Shown piece by piece: positions 51,610 to 60,290 of a DNA stretch of 64,000 nt. Source of the stretch: Corynebacterium propinquum DSM 44285 (GTDB lineage Bacteria; Actinomycetota; Actinomycetes; Mycobacteriales; Mycobacteriaceae). The stretch covers positions 1-64,000 of the forward strand of contig NZ_AQXC01000006.1 in the NCBI RefSeq assembly GCF_000375525.1, written 5' to 3'. The translations under genes were made by a program, and so were the position numbers. Position 1 is the stretch's first letter; every line of letters begins with the position of its first letter. The notes under the pieces are model-generated. The model worked only from the letters and a program-made list of their open reading frames with translations. It was not told where the DNA came from and made no database searches.

Positions 51610-51671
51610 AGCTCGTGTCGACGGCTGTGGCTGTGGCTGTAGCTGTGGGCGTCGACAAGCAAGTACAGGTT

Positions 51672-52163
51672 TTAGTCTAACGGCACGCCGTTGCTGTCGG
51701 TAGCGTAGTCGCCGCTACGGGCCACAATGAGCACGAATTCCACGATTACCCAGATATACAGTGCACCCAGGATGAGGAAGCCGATCAAAATGATTGCCGT
51801 GATATAGCCCAGCAGGCACATCACCACCTGGGTAACCGCCTTTTTCGTATTACCCAGGTAAAAATTGTGTACGCCGAGCGAGCCCAAGAAAAACGCTAGC
51901 AGCGCAGCCGCCAGCATCGACTTCTGCTTATAACCCGGGTACGGCAGCTGCGGATCACCGTACTGGATATTCTGCTGCACACCCTGGCCTTGGTAGCCAT
52001 AGTTGTTGTGCTGTGCAGGGCTGTATTGACCGGCACCATTACCAGCATCGAAGGAATAGCCGGAATTGTTCGAATAGCGCGAATAATTTTCGTTCGGCAG
52101 CCCGTCGTTGTCATACCGGTCGTACTGGCTGTATTTGTTATAGCCGTGATCCTGCGAGTTCAT
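51672..52163 (-). CDS. TM2 domain protein with Tyr/Asn/Gln-rich N-terminus
   Basis: The product has 163 residues. The first 75 residues are hydrophilic and rich in Tyr, Asn, Gln, Gly and Asp (SQYDRYDNDGLPNENYSRYS). A TM2 domain follows: KSMLAAALLAFFLGSLGVHNFYLG, then KAVTQVVMCLLGYITAIILIG and ALYIWVIVEFVLI with the conserved W. TM2 proteins are widespread small membrane proteins without an agreed function. It is 25 nt downstream of the nucleoside hydrolase gene and followed by a terminator-like hairpin. Confidence 0.85.
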   Translation of the reverse strand: MNSQDHGYNKYSQYDRYDNDGLPNENYSRYSNNSGYSFDAGNGAGQYSPAQHNNYGYQGQGVQQNIQYGDPQLPYPGYKQKSMLAAALLAFFLGSLGVHNFYLGNTKKAVTQVVMCLLGYITAIILIGFLILGALYIWVIVEFVLIVARSGDYATDSNGVPLD

Positions 52164-52188
52164 GCAACCAAGCTTAGTGGATTCTATT

Positions 52189-53271
52189 TCAGCGCAGGTA
52201 ACCTGCGGCCAGTCGTGCGGCGCGGTTGAGTTCGGCGAAAGCAGCCGAAATATCTGCCTCGCGGACCACTCGCGCGTTGGGTTCCCGGCCCCAGTGGTTT
52301 TTCACATCCGCGACGCTGGTGCCTCGGAACAACTCCGAATCAGCCTCGACGGCCACACACGTCGTCGTGCCGATAGTATCGACGGCACCCAATGCGATCA
52401 TGACCGTCAGCAAATCATGAATTTGTGCCTGGTAGCCCTCGCCGACGCCATCATGAAATTCAAAATAAAACCGCGTGATCTCTTCTAGCAGCCCAGACCA
52501 TGTGGTGCCTGGAATCTGGTTCTGCAGCTCCCGCAGCCGTGCCGGGGTGAGCAGCATCTGCTCGGTCACGCCCAGGGAACACAGGGTGATCGGGACAGGA
52601 GCAACCTCGAATAACTGTCGCGCGGCGTGGGGATCTACCCAGAAATTCCACTCGGCAGTGGGGGTCGTATTACCGGGATAATTTATGGCACCACCCATCA
52701 CCGTGATGGCAGAAAACCGTGCGAATAGCTCCGGGTGTTCCTGCGCGAACACCGCGGCGTTGGTGGCGGGCCCGGTAATGATCAGGTGGACGTCGTCATG
52801 CGTGCGTAGTGCATGTTCCCAAATATCCTGCCATTGCGAGCCCAAGCGCACCCCGTGACCAGGAGCGTCACTGCCGACGGTCCCGGGCCAGATGCTGGTG
52901 GCATAACCCAAACCAGTCAGCCCGTGAGTTTCCGGGGTGGTCTCCAGCTCGAGTTCCAGCGGGGTGGGATGGCCCATAGCGACAGGGATCGGCGAGATCG
53001 CGGCCGCATGCATCGACGTTGCACCCGCTGGCGCACCCCGAGGAGCAGTGGGAGTGCAGTGTGCGAGCACCCACGCGGCATTACGGGCAGTGTTTTCCAC
53101 CGTCGTGTTTCCGGCGGTGGTGGTCACCCCAACCAGGTTGATTTCGCGTGCATAGTGCAGCGCAGACAAATAAAACAGCGCATAGGCATCATCGATACCA
53201 GGATCGCAGTCGAGGAGAATCGTCGGCAGGCCAGAACGAGATGCACGGGTGGTCGATGCATGAGTGGTCAT
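52189..53271 (-). CDS. Inosine/uridine-preferring nucleoside hydrolase family protein
   Basis: The product has about 360 residues. The metal-binding motif ILLDCDPGIDDAYALFY near the N-terminus is diagnostic. Further conserved parts are GNTTVENTARNA, LIITGPATNAAVF, VMGGAINYPGN, EWNFWVDPHAA and the late IHDLLTVMIAL with the active-site His/Asp pair. Such enzymes split nucleosides into base and ribose. The start at ATG 53271 (MTTHAST) leaves 25 nt after the AI-2E gene stop; the longer frame to 53334 overlaps that gene. Together with the nearby ECF genes it may serve nucleoside salvage. Confidence 0.88.
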   Translation of the reverse strand: MTTHASTTRASRSGLPTILLDCDPGIDDAYALFYLSALHYAREINLVGVTTTAGNTTVENTARNAAWVLAHCTPTAPRGAPAGATSMHAAAISPIPVAMGHPTPLELELETTPETHGLTGLGYATSIWPGTVGSDAPGHGVRLGSQWQDIWEHALRTHDDVHLIITGPATNAAVFAQEHPELFARFSAITVMGGAINYPGNTTPTAEWNFWVDPHAARQLFEVAPVPITLCSLGVTEQMLLTPARLRELQNQIPGTTWSGLLEEITRFYFEFHDGVGEGYQAQIHDLLTVMIALGAVDTIGTTTCVAVEADSELFRGTSVADVKNHWGREPNARVVREADISAAFAELNRAARLAAGYLR

Positions 53272-53296
53272 AGTGCCGAGCTTAACTACTGCGCGG

Positions 53297-54724
53297 CTAG
53301 TTGGTTGCTTGGCGAGTCTTGCGCGCACGAGCAACCATGTCCGTGAGCGCTTGTTTTACCTTGACGAAAGCAGATTGCGACGTTTTAGTATCCTCGTCGT
53401 CCTCGCTCGAGGCAATTTCAATGTCATCGATGGTGAGATCACCGGCGCGCAGGCCCACCATCTCCGAGTGGTAGCGCATGACGACGGCGACGGTGGCAGC
53501 AACCGGGACTGCCAAAAACGTGCCAATGATGCCGGCCAGTGCCGAACCCAGCGTGATGGACAACAAGACGATCGCAGCGTGTAGCCCCATCGACCGCGAT
53601 TGCAGCACCGGCTGTAGCACGTTGCTTTCCAGCTGTTGGACCAAAATAATCAGAACGAAAACCAACAGGGCATTGGTCAAACCGTTGGACACTAGCGCAA
53701 TGACCACCGCCAGGGTGCCCGCGGTGATCGCGCCGACGATTGGGATGAAACCAGCGAAGAACGTGATCGTCGCCAAGACAAACGCCAGAGGCACATTCAA
53801 AATCCACAGACCCAAACCGATGAAGATGGCGTCGACAAGCGAGACCACGGCCTGGGTGCGCAGGAATCCGGCCAGGGTATTCCAAATGCGGGTCAGCAGC
53901 TCCGTGGCGTGCCAGCCCATGTCGTGGCCAGTGTATTGCCGCAGCCACGGCAGGAATTTCGAGCCGTCTTTGAGGAAGAAGAACGTGAGCACGAACATGA
54001 TCACGATGGTGATGACCAAGGTGCTGGCCACCGAAACACCCGAGATCAAACTCGAGGCAATAGTGCCGGACTGGTTGCGCAAGAATTTCATGATGCTATC
54101 GGAAAATTCCGAAATCTTGCTGACGTCCAAGTCAAACGGCAACCGGTCTGTCATCGACAGCAGTTCGCGCGCGCCATTTTCCGCCTCATTGACCAGCTCC
54201 GTGCCCTGCGAGCGGATCGTCGGGCCCATCGCAGCAAAGATACCGACGACGACGCCAATCGAACCCAACAACGTGGTCAAAGCGGCCAGTGCAGGTGGGA
54301 ACTTCGCGGCCTTCAGCAGCTTCGCCACCGGTGCCAGCAAGGACGTCACCAGGATCGCGAGGATCGCCGGCAAAATCGCGCGCCAGGCGAAATACACAAG
54401 GACTAACGCCAGGGCCAATGCCGCCACAGAGATGATCAGCCGCCACGCCCATGCCGCCATTGTCTTGCCATCGCGCGCCCAGATGACAGAACGATCGACG
54501 TCTTCTACGACCACCGGGGTTTTCCGGTCTGGGGTGATATTGCTGAGCCCCGGCTGGGGTGCATTGCCGTCGTTTGCCGTGATCTGGTTTGCTGGGCTGG
54601 CGGGCTGGGACTGCATCTCGTCCTGCTGTGCCTGGTCGGCCTGGTCGGTCTGGTTGAGCTGGGGTGCTTGGTCAGGCTGGTCGGCCTGGGCATCGCGGGT
54701 GGCGTCGTCATCGTGGTTAGTCAC
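53297..54724 (-). CDS. AI-2E/PerM family membrane protein
   Basis: The product has 475 residues. An acidic, Gln/Asp/Ala-rich N-terminus of about 85 residues carries repeats such as DQADQAQQD. The AI-2E_transport (UPF0118) domain then has eight helices, including LTFFFLKDGSKFLPWLRQY, then GFIPIVGAITAGTLAVVIAL and LQPVLQSRSMGLHAAIVLLSI. A charged C-terminal tail follows (ASSEDDEDTKTSQS). Members export small solutes or ions, some Na+/H+; the autoinducer-2 role applies to few of them. Probably the first gene of the AI-2E, nucleoside hydrolase, TM2 transcript. Confidence 0.87.
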   Translation of the reverse strand: MTNHDDDATRDAQADQPDQAPQLNQTDQADQAQQDEMQSQPASPANQITANDGNAPQPGLSNITPDRKTPVVVEDVDRSVIWARDGKTMAAWAWRLIISVAALALALVLVYFAWRAILPAILAILVTSLLAPVAKLLKAAKFPPALAALTTLLGSIGVVVGIFAAMGPTIRSQGTELVNEAENGARELLSMTDRLPFDLDVSKISEFSDSIMKFLRNQSGTIASSLISGVSVASTLVITIVIMFVLTFFFLKDGSKFLPWLRQYTGHDMGWHATELLTRIWNTLAGFLRTQAVVSLVDAIFIGLGLWILNVPLAFVLATITFFAGFIPIVGAITAGTLAVVIALVSNGLTNALLVFVLIILVQQLESNVLQPVLQSRSMGLHAAIVLLSITLGSALAGIIGTFLAVPVAATVAVVMRYHSEMVGLRAGDLTIDDIEIASSEDDEDTKTSQSAFVKVKQALTDMVARARKTRQATN

Positions 54725-54864
54725 ACAGTCGACTATAACTTACCAGGGCAAATAGGCTTGTCGACGTACAACAGAGCACAACAAAGCACGAGTTAAATGC
54801 CAAAGCACGGCAGAGCACGAAAACACACAATGAACTTGCCCCCGAAAGTTGGACTGGTTTAATT

Positions 54865-55677
54865 CTAGGCGGTTAGAGGCTTTAGGGTCTGGTTCCGGTA
54901 CTGCACCGGAGTCAGGCCCTTGAGTCGTTTCTGGATGCGTTCATGGTTATACCAACGAATGTATTCATCAAGTGCTTGGTAGAACTCCTCCACACTGGTA
55001 AATGATTCACCGTGGTACATCTCTGACTTGAGGTGCCCGAAGAAGTTTTCCATCACCGCATTGTCGTAACAGTTTCCTTTCCTTGACATCGACTGTGTAC
55101 CACCGATACCCGCGATAAGTGTGCGCCAGCTGGAATGCTGGTACTGGAATCCCCGATCGGTATGCACAACCAATCCTTGATCTGGTGATTTTTGTGCGAT
55201 GGCATCGCGCAAAGACTGCGAGGTAAACGCCGTATTTGGTGAAGTTGAAACGCTGTACGACACGATCGAGCGATCGCATAAGTCCATGATCGGCGACAGG
55301 TAGACTTTGGTGCCAGCAACGCGAAACTCCGTGACATCACTTGCCCACACCGTATTTGGTTCATCAGGGGTGAAACATCGATTCACTACATTGCTTGCGA
55401 TATAACTGACAGTGCCTTTGTACGAGTTGTACTTCTTTTTCGCCCTGACCTTGGACTTAAGCCCCAGTTGGCCCATGAGCTTGTAAACCAGCTTATGGTT
55501 AATGACCCATCCTTCCTGGCGTAGCTGAGCATGCACTCGCCGGTAACCATAACGACGGTTCATACGCTCAAAGACATCGACGATTGCCTGCTTGAGCTGG
55601 GCATGCTTATCAGCCATGGTGAGGCGTTGTTGGTGATAGAAAAATGTTGACCGGGCAAGACATGCCGCAACCAGCAA
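54865..55677 (-). CDS. IS150-like transposase OrfB (DDE domain)
   Basis: The product as drawn has 270 residues; in the frameshift fusion the frame extends upstream to the slippery site. Catalytic residues are the Asp in VWASDVTEFRV, the Asp in VVHTDRGFQYQH and the Glu in MENFFGHLKSEMY. The HTH_21 part is RRYGYRRVHAQLRQEGWVINHK. The ATG/GTG at the listed start may not be used alone; translation by -1 frameshift from orfA is the usual IS150 route and the frame is open (IAGLEEPATRLKVEAIVTLK) across the junction. Confidence 0.9.
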   Translation of the reverse strand: MLVAACLARSTFFYHQQRLTMADKHAQLKQAIVDVFERMNRRYGYRRVHAQLRQEGWVINHKLVYKLMGQLGLKSKVRAKKKYNSYKGTVSYIASNVVNRCFTPDEPNTVWASDVTEFRVAGTKVYLSPIMDLCDRSIVSYSVSTSPNTAFTSQSLRDAIAQKSPDQGLVVHTDRGFQYQHSSWRTLIAGIGGTQSMSRKGNCYDNAVMENFFGHLKSEMYHGESFTSVEEFYQALDEYIRWYNHERIQKRLKGLTPVQYRNQTLKPLTA

Positions 55678-55724
55678 GTCCTCCAGGCGGTGGGCTGACT
55701 TGAGGGTAACGATAGCCTCGACCT

Positions 55725-56207
55725 TCAGCCTCGTCGCTGGTTCCTCAAGTCCCGCAATTTTTTTAAGTACGCATTTTCTGCCCGTAGTTTCTCCACCTCG
55801 CGGCGTAGCCGATCTTCCTCGGTCAACGGTTTCGAGCTGGCGCTGCCTTTCGCTCGTCCCTTCGGTTTCGGCTGCAACGCTTGATCACCACCGGCATGCC
55901 AAGCCCTCACCCAATAAGAGACAAGTTGGTCCGATGACAAATCAAACTTCCTAGCCAGTTCCATCTTGGACTCGCCGTTAATGAACCGATCGACAACTTC
56001 CTTCTTTATTTCGAAGGAAAAGTGCTGCTTAGTTGGTTTTTCCACAAGACATAGTCTGCCATGCAGCTTGAAACGACGCTCAAATCTCTTTACCGGATAC
56101 AGGCCAACTCCTAACCGGTGAGCCGCCGCCCTATAGCCCAGCCCCTGTTCAAACAAATCAACGAGCTGCTCGCGTTGAGATTCACTCAAAGAACTTCGTG
56201 CTCTCAT
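55725..56207 (-). CDS. IS150-like transposase OrfA (HTH protein)
   Basis: A 160-residue protein with two helix-turn-helix units (RSSLSESQREQLVDLFEQGLG and FSFEIKKEVVDRFINGESK) and a C-terminal leucine-zipper region (EEDRLRREVEKLRAENAYLKK) as in IS150 InsJ. It binds the ends of the element and, when fused to OrfB by frameshifting, forms the active transposase. The stop at 55725 comes shortly after the slippery run. Confidence 0.88.
   Translation of the reverse strand: MRARSSLSESQREQLVDLFEQGLGYRAAAHRLGVGLYPVKRFERRFKLHGRLCLVEKPTKQHFSFEIKKEVVDRFINGESKMELARKFDLSSDQLVSYWVRAWHAGGDQALQPKPKGRAKGSASSKPLTEEDRLRREVEKLRAENAYLKKLRDLRNQRRG
55758..55764 (-). promoter_or_regulatory. Slippery A7 run for programmed -1 frameshift
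   Basis: On the minus strand the codons TTA AAA AAA TTG contain seven consecutive A. A -1 slip here joins OrfA after LKK to the OrfB frame (IAGLEEPATR...), which is open to the DDE domain. IS150 uses the same type of signal. Confidence 0.75.
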
Positions 56208-56345
56208 AAAAAGTGCTCCTCACTAGTCAGAAACTGATTTCTCAGTCCAACTAATGGGGAGCACTTCAGTACCAGGGCGTTGTCGCGTCTACTCAGCTAG
56301 CAACCAGCAGCTAGTAACTAGCGCCTAACGCAGGTGCGCGAACTC

Positions 56346-56400
56346 AGCGCTGGATGGCTTGGCTCTGGATAGCCTAGCGCTGGATAGCCTAGCGCTGGAT
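56346..56400 (-). repeat. 15-bp tandem repeat running through the putA stop codon
   Basis: On the minus strand CCAGCGCTAGGCTAT occurs twice in succession, then a variant (CCAGAGCCAAGCCAT) and a partial copy. The first unit contains the last codons and TAG stop of putA. The repeat separates putA from the IS right end. No terminator hairpin is evident there. Confidence 0.75.
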
Positions 56401-59400
56401 GTGGCCAGTTGGGCGGACGATGCCGAAGCGGTGCATCGTCACGGATACAGCCTGCTCCAGCAGGTAAGGCAGCAGCTCACGACGGCCGTCGGCAAGAACT
56501 TCCCAGTCGATGATGACCGACTCGGACTTCACAGCCGCGCGGTAAGCCTCTGGCTCCACCTCACCGATGGCACGAACGCGGGTCGACGGCACACCGCCGA
56601 GCTCAGCGGCGAATTCGTTGGTGTTAGCAACCTGGCAGTCGAAGCCCATCTCCTGCAGCTCTTCGGCGATCTCGCGGGTAGCCGACATATTCAGCTTCAC
56701 GCCGGTGATTTCCGAAGCCAGGATCTGGCGTGCGACCTCGCGTGGCTTGTAGCCCTTGCCGACGCGCACACGCAGGCGCTCCCAGAATGGGCGGTAACGG
56801 AAGATGTTGGCCTCCGAAACCAGGCCGGTGTAGTCGTTGGAGCGGCCGAACTCGTTGTGCCAGTTCTTGGCATCCAGCTCGGCAGCGCGCCACAGCCAGT
56901 TGATGTCGTCGTCGGACAGCTGGGAGTCGAGGCGCTCGGACAAATCCTTGAGCAAACGGGTGATCCGTGGGGAGATTTCCACCTTGTGGTGTTCCAGCTT
57001 GCCTTCGGACCAGGTACCGAACTGGCGAACGTAGTTTGGTCCACCAGCCTTAGCACCAGGTCCCAGCACGGAGTTCTTCCAACCACCGAAGGACTGACGC
57101 TGCACGATAGCGCCGGTGATGCCGCGGTTGACATAAGCGTTACCAACCTCGACATTTTCCATCCAGTACTCGACTTCGTCGTCGTTCAGCGAGTGGATAC
57201 CGCCGGTCAGGCCATAGCCAGTGGAGTTCTGCCACTCGATGGCTTCTTCCAGGGTCTCGGCGTACATGATGCCCAGGACTGGGCCGAAGCACTCGTTCTG
57301 GTGGTACCACGAACCAGGCTGCACGTTGTCACGAATACCAGGCGACCACAGGGTGCCTTCTTCGTTCAGCTTCTCTGGCTTCAGCAGCCACTTCTCGCCT
57401 GGCTCCAGGTAGGTTAGGCCGCGGTAGAGCTTCTCAGTTGGCTCTTCGACCAGGCCGTTCATGGTGACGGAGATGTCGGTACCGAAGCCTGGCTTCAGGG
57501 TCTTGACGGCGTCGACCAGCTGGTTCTTGACACGGTCGGAATCCTTCAACGAACCAACCAGGATCGCCAGCGAGGATGCCGAACACTTCTGACCGGAGTG
57601 GCCGAAGGCGGACTTGTAGAGATCTTGCACAGCCAAGTCTGGGTCGCAGGCTGGGGTGATGATCATGGCGTTCTTACCGGAAGTCTCGGCGTAGATGTTC
57701 ATGTCCGGCTTCCAGGAACGGAACAGCGCACCGGTATCGGAAGCACCGGTCAAAACGACAGCATCCGTCTTCTCGTTCGAGATCAGGTGCTTACCGGCTT
57801 CGCCCTCGTCGGCGTTGACCAGCTGTACCAGGTCAGGGTTCTGGCCAGCGGCTTCCAAGCCGGCACGCACGGCGTCGACGGCGACCTTCGCACAGTGCAC
57901 AACCTGTGGAGCAGGCTTGATGATGACCGCGGAACCAGCAGCCAGAGCAGCGGTGATACCACCGACTGGAATGGCGATAGGGAAGTTCCATGGCGGAACG
58001 ATGACGGTCAGCTTGTTCGGGGTGAACACCGACTGGGTGCGATCCAACGCGATAGCCTGCTGGCCGTAGTACGTAGCGAAGTCGATGGCCTCGGAGATTT
58101 CTGGGTCGGTCTGATCGACAGCCTTGCCAGCTTCCCAGGCGGCGACGGAAATCAGCTTGCCGCGGGCTTTCGCCAGCTCATCGCCAACGGAGTTCAGGAC
58201 CTCACAGCGCTCAGCGCCGGACAGGGCTGCCCAGTCGTCGGCAAGACCCACTGCGGTGTTGATGGCCTCATCAACCTCGGAGGTTTCGGTAACGGACTTG
58301 ACGCCGTGCTCGCCTGGGTCGGATGCCAACGCTTCCAAAGCCCATTCGCGGTTCGCGCGCAGAGCTGGGTCGGTGTCAGGCTCGTTGATGAAGCGGCCGG
58401 TGTCTGGAACCTGGCGGCCGGTTTCATTGTTGCGGTCTTGCTGACGGCGCTGGCCAGCGAAGGTCTTCCAACGATCACGCACGGATGCGTAGAAGCGATC
58501 CTTCTGGTCCTGCATTGGGGTCTTGCCCTTGTCGCTAGCCTCATCCGGTGCGAACAGGGCGTACAGGAAGTTCTGCGACTCGGCGTTTTCTTCCAGACGG
58601 CGCACCAGGTAGGAGACGGCAACGTCGAAGTCCTTCATGTGCACAACTGGGGTGTACAGGATCTGGCGGCCGACGACGTCGTGCACAGCCTTGGCCTGTG
58701 CTGGGGACATACCTGCCAGCATCTCGGCGTCGATCTGCCGGGAAACGCCACGCTTTTCTGCCAGTTCCACGGCCAAGCCCATGGTGTAGAGGTTGTGCGA
58801 AGCGACACCGATGCGAATGGCGTCGGCGTATTCCTCACGCAGGATGTAGTCCAGCAAACGGATGTAGTTGGCATCGACTTCTGCCTTGGACAGGTATGGC
58901 GCCAGTGGCCAGCCGTGAACCTCGGATTCGACGCGCTCCAGCGACAGGTTGGCACCCTTCACGATGCGGACCTTGATCGGAGCACCGCCGTTTTTCACAC
59001 GCTCGACGGCGAATTCAGCCAGCTCCTGCAGTGCCTCGAAGGCATCCGGCAGGTAAGCCTGGACGACGATGCCGGCCTGCAGATCCTTGAACTCGTCTTC
59101 CGACAACAGTTCCTTGAACAGACGGATGGTGAGGTGGAGGTCGTGGTATTCCTCCATGTCCAGGTTGATGAAGATCTGCGGTTTACGGCTGATGGCCTCG
59201 CGGTACATCGGACGCAGACGGTCTTTCAAACGCTCCACGGAACCGTCGTGATCCCAGTGGTTCAGCTGCGCACACAGCGAGGAAGCCTTCACGGATACAT
59301 AAGTCACCCGTGGGTTACGCACCAGTTCCATGGTGCGGTCAAAACGGGACTTGGCTTCTTCTTCACCCAGGACGGCCTCACCCAACAGGTTCAGGTTCAG

Positions 59401-59844
59401 GTCCTGGCCCTGCTCAGCGGCCTTGTCCAGCATCTTGTTGAGGGCATCGGACTCCGCATCCAGCACCAAGTGGCCCACCATCTGGCGCATACGGCGACGA
59501 GCGACCGGCATGACCAAGTTGGGAAGGATTGGGCCGAAGAATCCGCCGGCGCCGACCATCAGAGCGTCGATCTTGCTCAAGAATTCTGGGGATTCAGCAA
59601 GCTCCGACAGCGCCTCTGCCGCAACCTTGTTGTCCTCCGGGCGCATCACGCGGTCAACGAAGTCCATGGTGAAGCTGACACCATCCGGGTCGCGCACCAT
59701 GTCTGCGAGCTGCTCAGTGGAACGCGAGGATTCGCCCTTGGTGACCTTCAGCCACTCATGCGCGCGCTCTACTGCAGCGTCGACGCAAGCCTCGACGTCT
59801 TGGCTGTTTTGTGGGGGAGTATAAGCAGTTTCGTTAGCAGTCAT
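56389..59844 (-). CDS. putA: Bifunctional proline dehydrogenase / glutamate-semialdehyde dehydrogenase
   Basis: A 1,151-residue enzyme that oxidises proline to glutamate in two steps at the inner membrane face. The N-terminal half is the FAD proline dehydrogenase barrel (VTYVSVKASSLCAQLNHWDHD, then INLDMEEYHDLHLT, KVRIVKGANLSLER and GVASHNLYTM). From about residue 500 the aldehyde dehydrogenase follows: VIVPPWNFPIAIPVGGITAAL, the Glu in YAETSGKNAMIITPACD and the catalytic Cys in GHSGQKCSASSLAIL near 760. There is no N-terminal ribbon-helix-helix DNA-binding domain, so it should not repress its own gene. ATG 59844 follows AAGGACAAA. A near-palindrome ATTGAGGTCTCAAT (59871-59884) in its leader may be an operator. 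Confidence 0.95.
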   Translation of the reverse strand: MTANETAYTPPQNSQDVEACVDAAVERAHEWLKVTKGESSRSTEQLADMVRDPDGVSFTMDFVDRVMRPEDNKVAAEALSELAESPEFLSKIDALMVGAGGFFGPILPNLVMPVARRRMRQMVGHLVLDAESDALNKMLDKAAEQGQDLNLNLLGEAVLGEEEAKSRFDRTMELVRNPRVTYVSVKASSLCAQLNHWDHDGSVERLKDRLRPMYREAISRKPQIFINLDMEEYHDLHLTIRLFKELLSEDEFKDLQAGIVVQAYLPDAFEALQELAEFAVERVKNGGAPIKVRIVKGANLSLERVESEVHGWPLAPYLSKAEVDANYIRLLDYILREEYADAIRIGVASHNLYTMGLAVELAEKRGVSRQIDAEMLAGMSPAQAKAVHDVVGRQILYTPVVHMKDFDVAVSYLVRRLEENAESQNFLYALFAPDEASDKGKTPMQDQKDRFYASVRDRWKTFAGQRRQQDRNNETGRQVPDTGRFINEPDTDPALRANREWALEALASDPGEHGVKSVTETSEVDEAINTAVGLADDWAALSGAERCEVLNSVGDELAKARGKLISVAAWEAGKAVDQTDPEISEAIDFATYYGQQAIALDRTQSVFTPNKLTVIVPPWNFPIAIPVGGITAALAAGSAVIIKPAPQVVHCAKVAVDAVRAGLEAAGQNPDLVQLVNADEGEAGKHLISNEKTDAVVLTGASDTGALFRSWKPDMNIYAETSGKNAMIITPACDPDLAVQDLYKSAFGHSGQKCSASSLAILVGSLKDSDRVKNQLVDAVKTLKPGFGTDISVTMNGLVEEPTEKLYRGLTYLEPGEKWLLKPEKLNEEGTLWSPGIRDNVQPGSWYHQNECFGPVLGIMYAETLEEAIEWQNSTGYGLTGGIHSLNDDEVEYWMENVEVGNAYVNRGITGAIVQRQSFGGWKNSVLGPGAKAGGPNYVRQFGTWSEGKLEHHKVEISPRITRLLKDLSERLDSQLSDDDINWLWRAAELDAKNWHNEFGRSNDYTGLVSEANIFRYRPFWERLRVRVGKGYKPREVARQILASEITGVKLNMSATREIAEELQEMGFDCQVANTNEFAAELGGVPSTRVRAIGEVEPEAYRAAVKSESVIIDWEVLADGRRELLPYLLEQAVSVTMHRFGIVRPTGHIQR

Positions 59845-60112
59845 TTTGTCCTTCTCAGTTGTTCTCAGTTATTGAGGTCTCAATCGGCCCTGGAAGCGCC
59901 GGGAAATCTGGCTGACTTCGGGCGCTCGTGCGTATTTGAGAAGCAATGTGTACGGAGAATATGGCAGTTACCTATGCCACCTATCGGCTACTCTACTCAC
60001 ACTTTTGACTGTGATGGGAATTTTAGAAACGTGTGATTTTTCACCCTTTTCGTGGGGTTTTTCGTGGTTTTTCCGTGCTGGGAATAAAAGCTGAGCGGGG
60101 ATGGTTATGAAA

Positions 60113-60133
60113 GTTGAGTGAATGATGCTCAAG
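60113..60133 (+). promoter_or_regulatory. HAIR (HspR) operator 1 upstream of dnaK
   Basis: GTTGAGT-N7-GCTCAAG fits the HspR inverted repeat (CTTGAGT-N7-ACTCAAG) with one change per half. It lies just upstream of the -35. Confidence 0.8.
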
Positions 60134-60137
60134 AAAG

Positions 60138-60167
60138 TTGGCACGACGAAAAATCGTCTGCTACAGT
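60138..60167 (+). promoter_or_regulatory. dnaK promoter
   Basis: TTGGCA (60138-60143) and TACAGT (60162-60167) with an 18-nt spacer make a housekeeping-type promoter lying exactly between the two HAIR operators. Confidence 0.6.
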
Positions 60168-60177
60168 CTCGCTTGTA

Positions 60178-60198
60178 GTTGAGTCACTGGCAATCAAG
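60178..60198 (+). promoter_or_regulatory. HAIR (HspR) operator 2 upstream of dnaK
   Basis: GTTGAGT-N7-AATCAAG, with one change per half from the HAIR consensus, covers the expected transcription start. An additional CTCAAG half-site follows at 60204. Together with operator 1 it brackets the promoter. Confidence 0.8.
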
Positions 60199-60290
60199 TT
60201 CAGGCTCAAGCCAAGAAAACTCAGAAAACACGTTCACGCAATTCGAACTCACAATTCGAACTCGCAAATCGAACTAAGGAGAATTCAGTA

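Larger units (their letters stand above)
54831..56268 (-). mobile_element. IS3-family (IS150-like) insertion sequence, about 1.44 kb
   Basis: The left end TGAACTTGCCCCC...AGTTGGACTG at 54831-54852 and the right end (minus strand TGAAGTGCTCCCC...AGTTGGACTG, to 56268) form imperfect inverted repeats of about 22 bp. Inside are orfA and orfB on the minus strand with an A7 slippery run between them. Both frames are intact. I see no direct target duplication next to the ends. This copy looks potentially active. The element contains no CGTCGGCAAG motif. Confidence 0.88.
59845..60290. promoter_or_regulatory. Divergent putA-dnaK intergenic region
   Basis: This 446-nt region holds the putA leader with the dyad ATTGAG/CTCAAT (59871-59884) and a repeated TTCTCAGTT. 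On the dnaK side are two HspR-type operators flanking a promoter, then a leader of about 110 nt ending in AAGGAGAATT before ATG 60291. I see no gene in it. Confidence 0.6.

Noticed and set aside
51540..51671. TPP or other known riboswitch ahead of the ECF genes
   Set aside because: The conserved sequences of the TPP, FMN and cobalamin elements are missing; only terminator-like stems are seen.
57598..60036. 812-codon open frame on the plus strand opposite putA
   Set aside because: Composition shadow of a strongly biased gene; putA motifs are unambiguous on the other strand.
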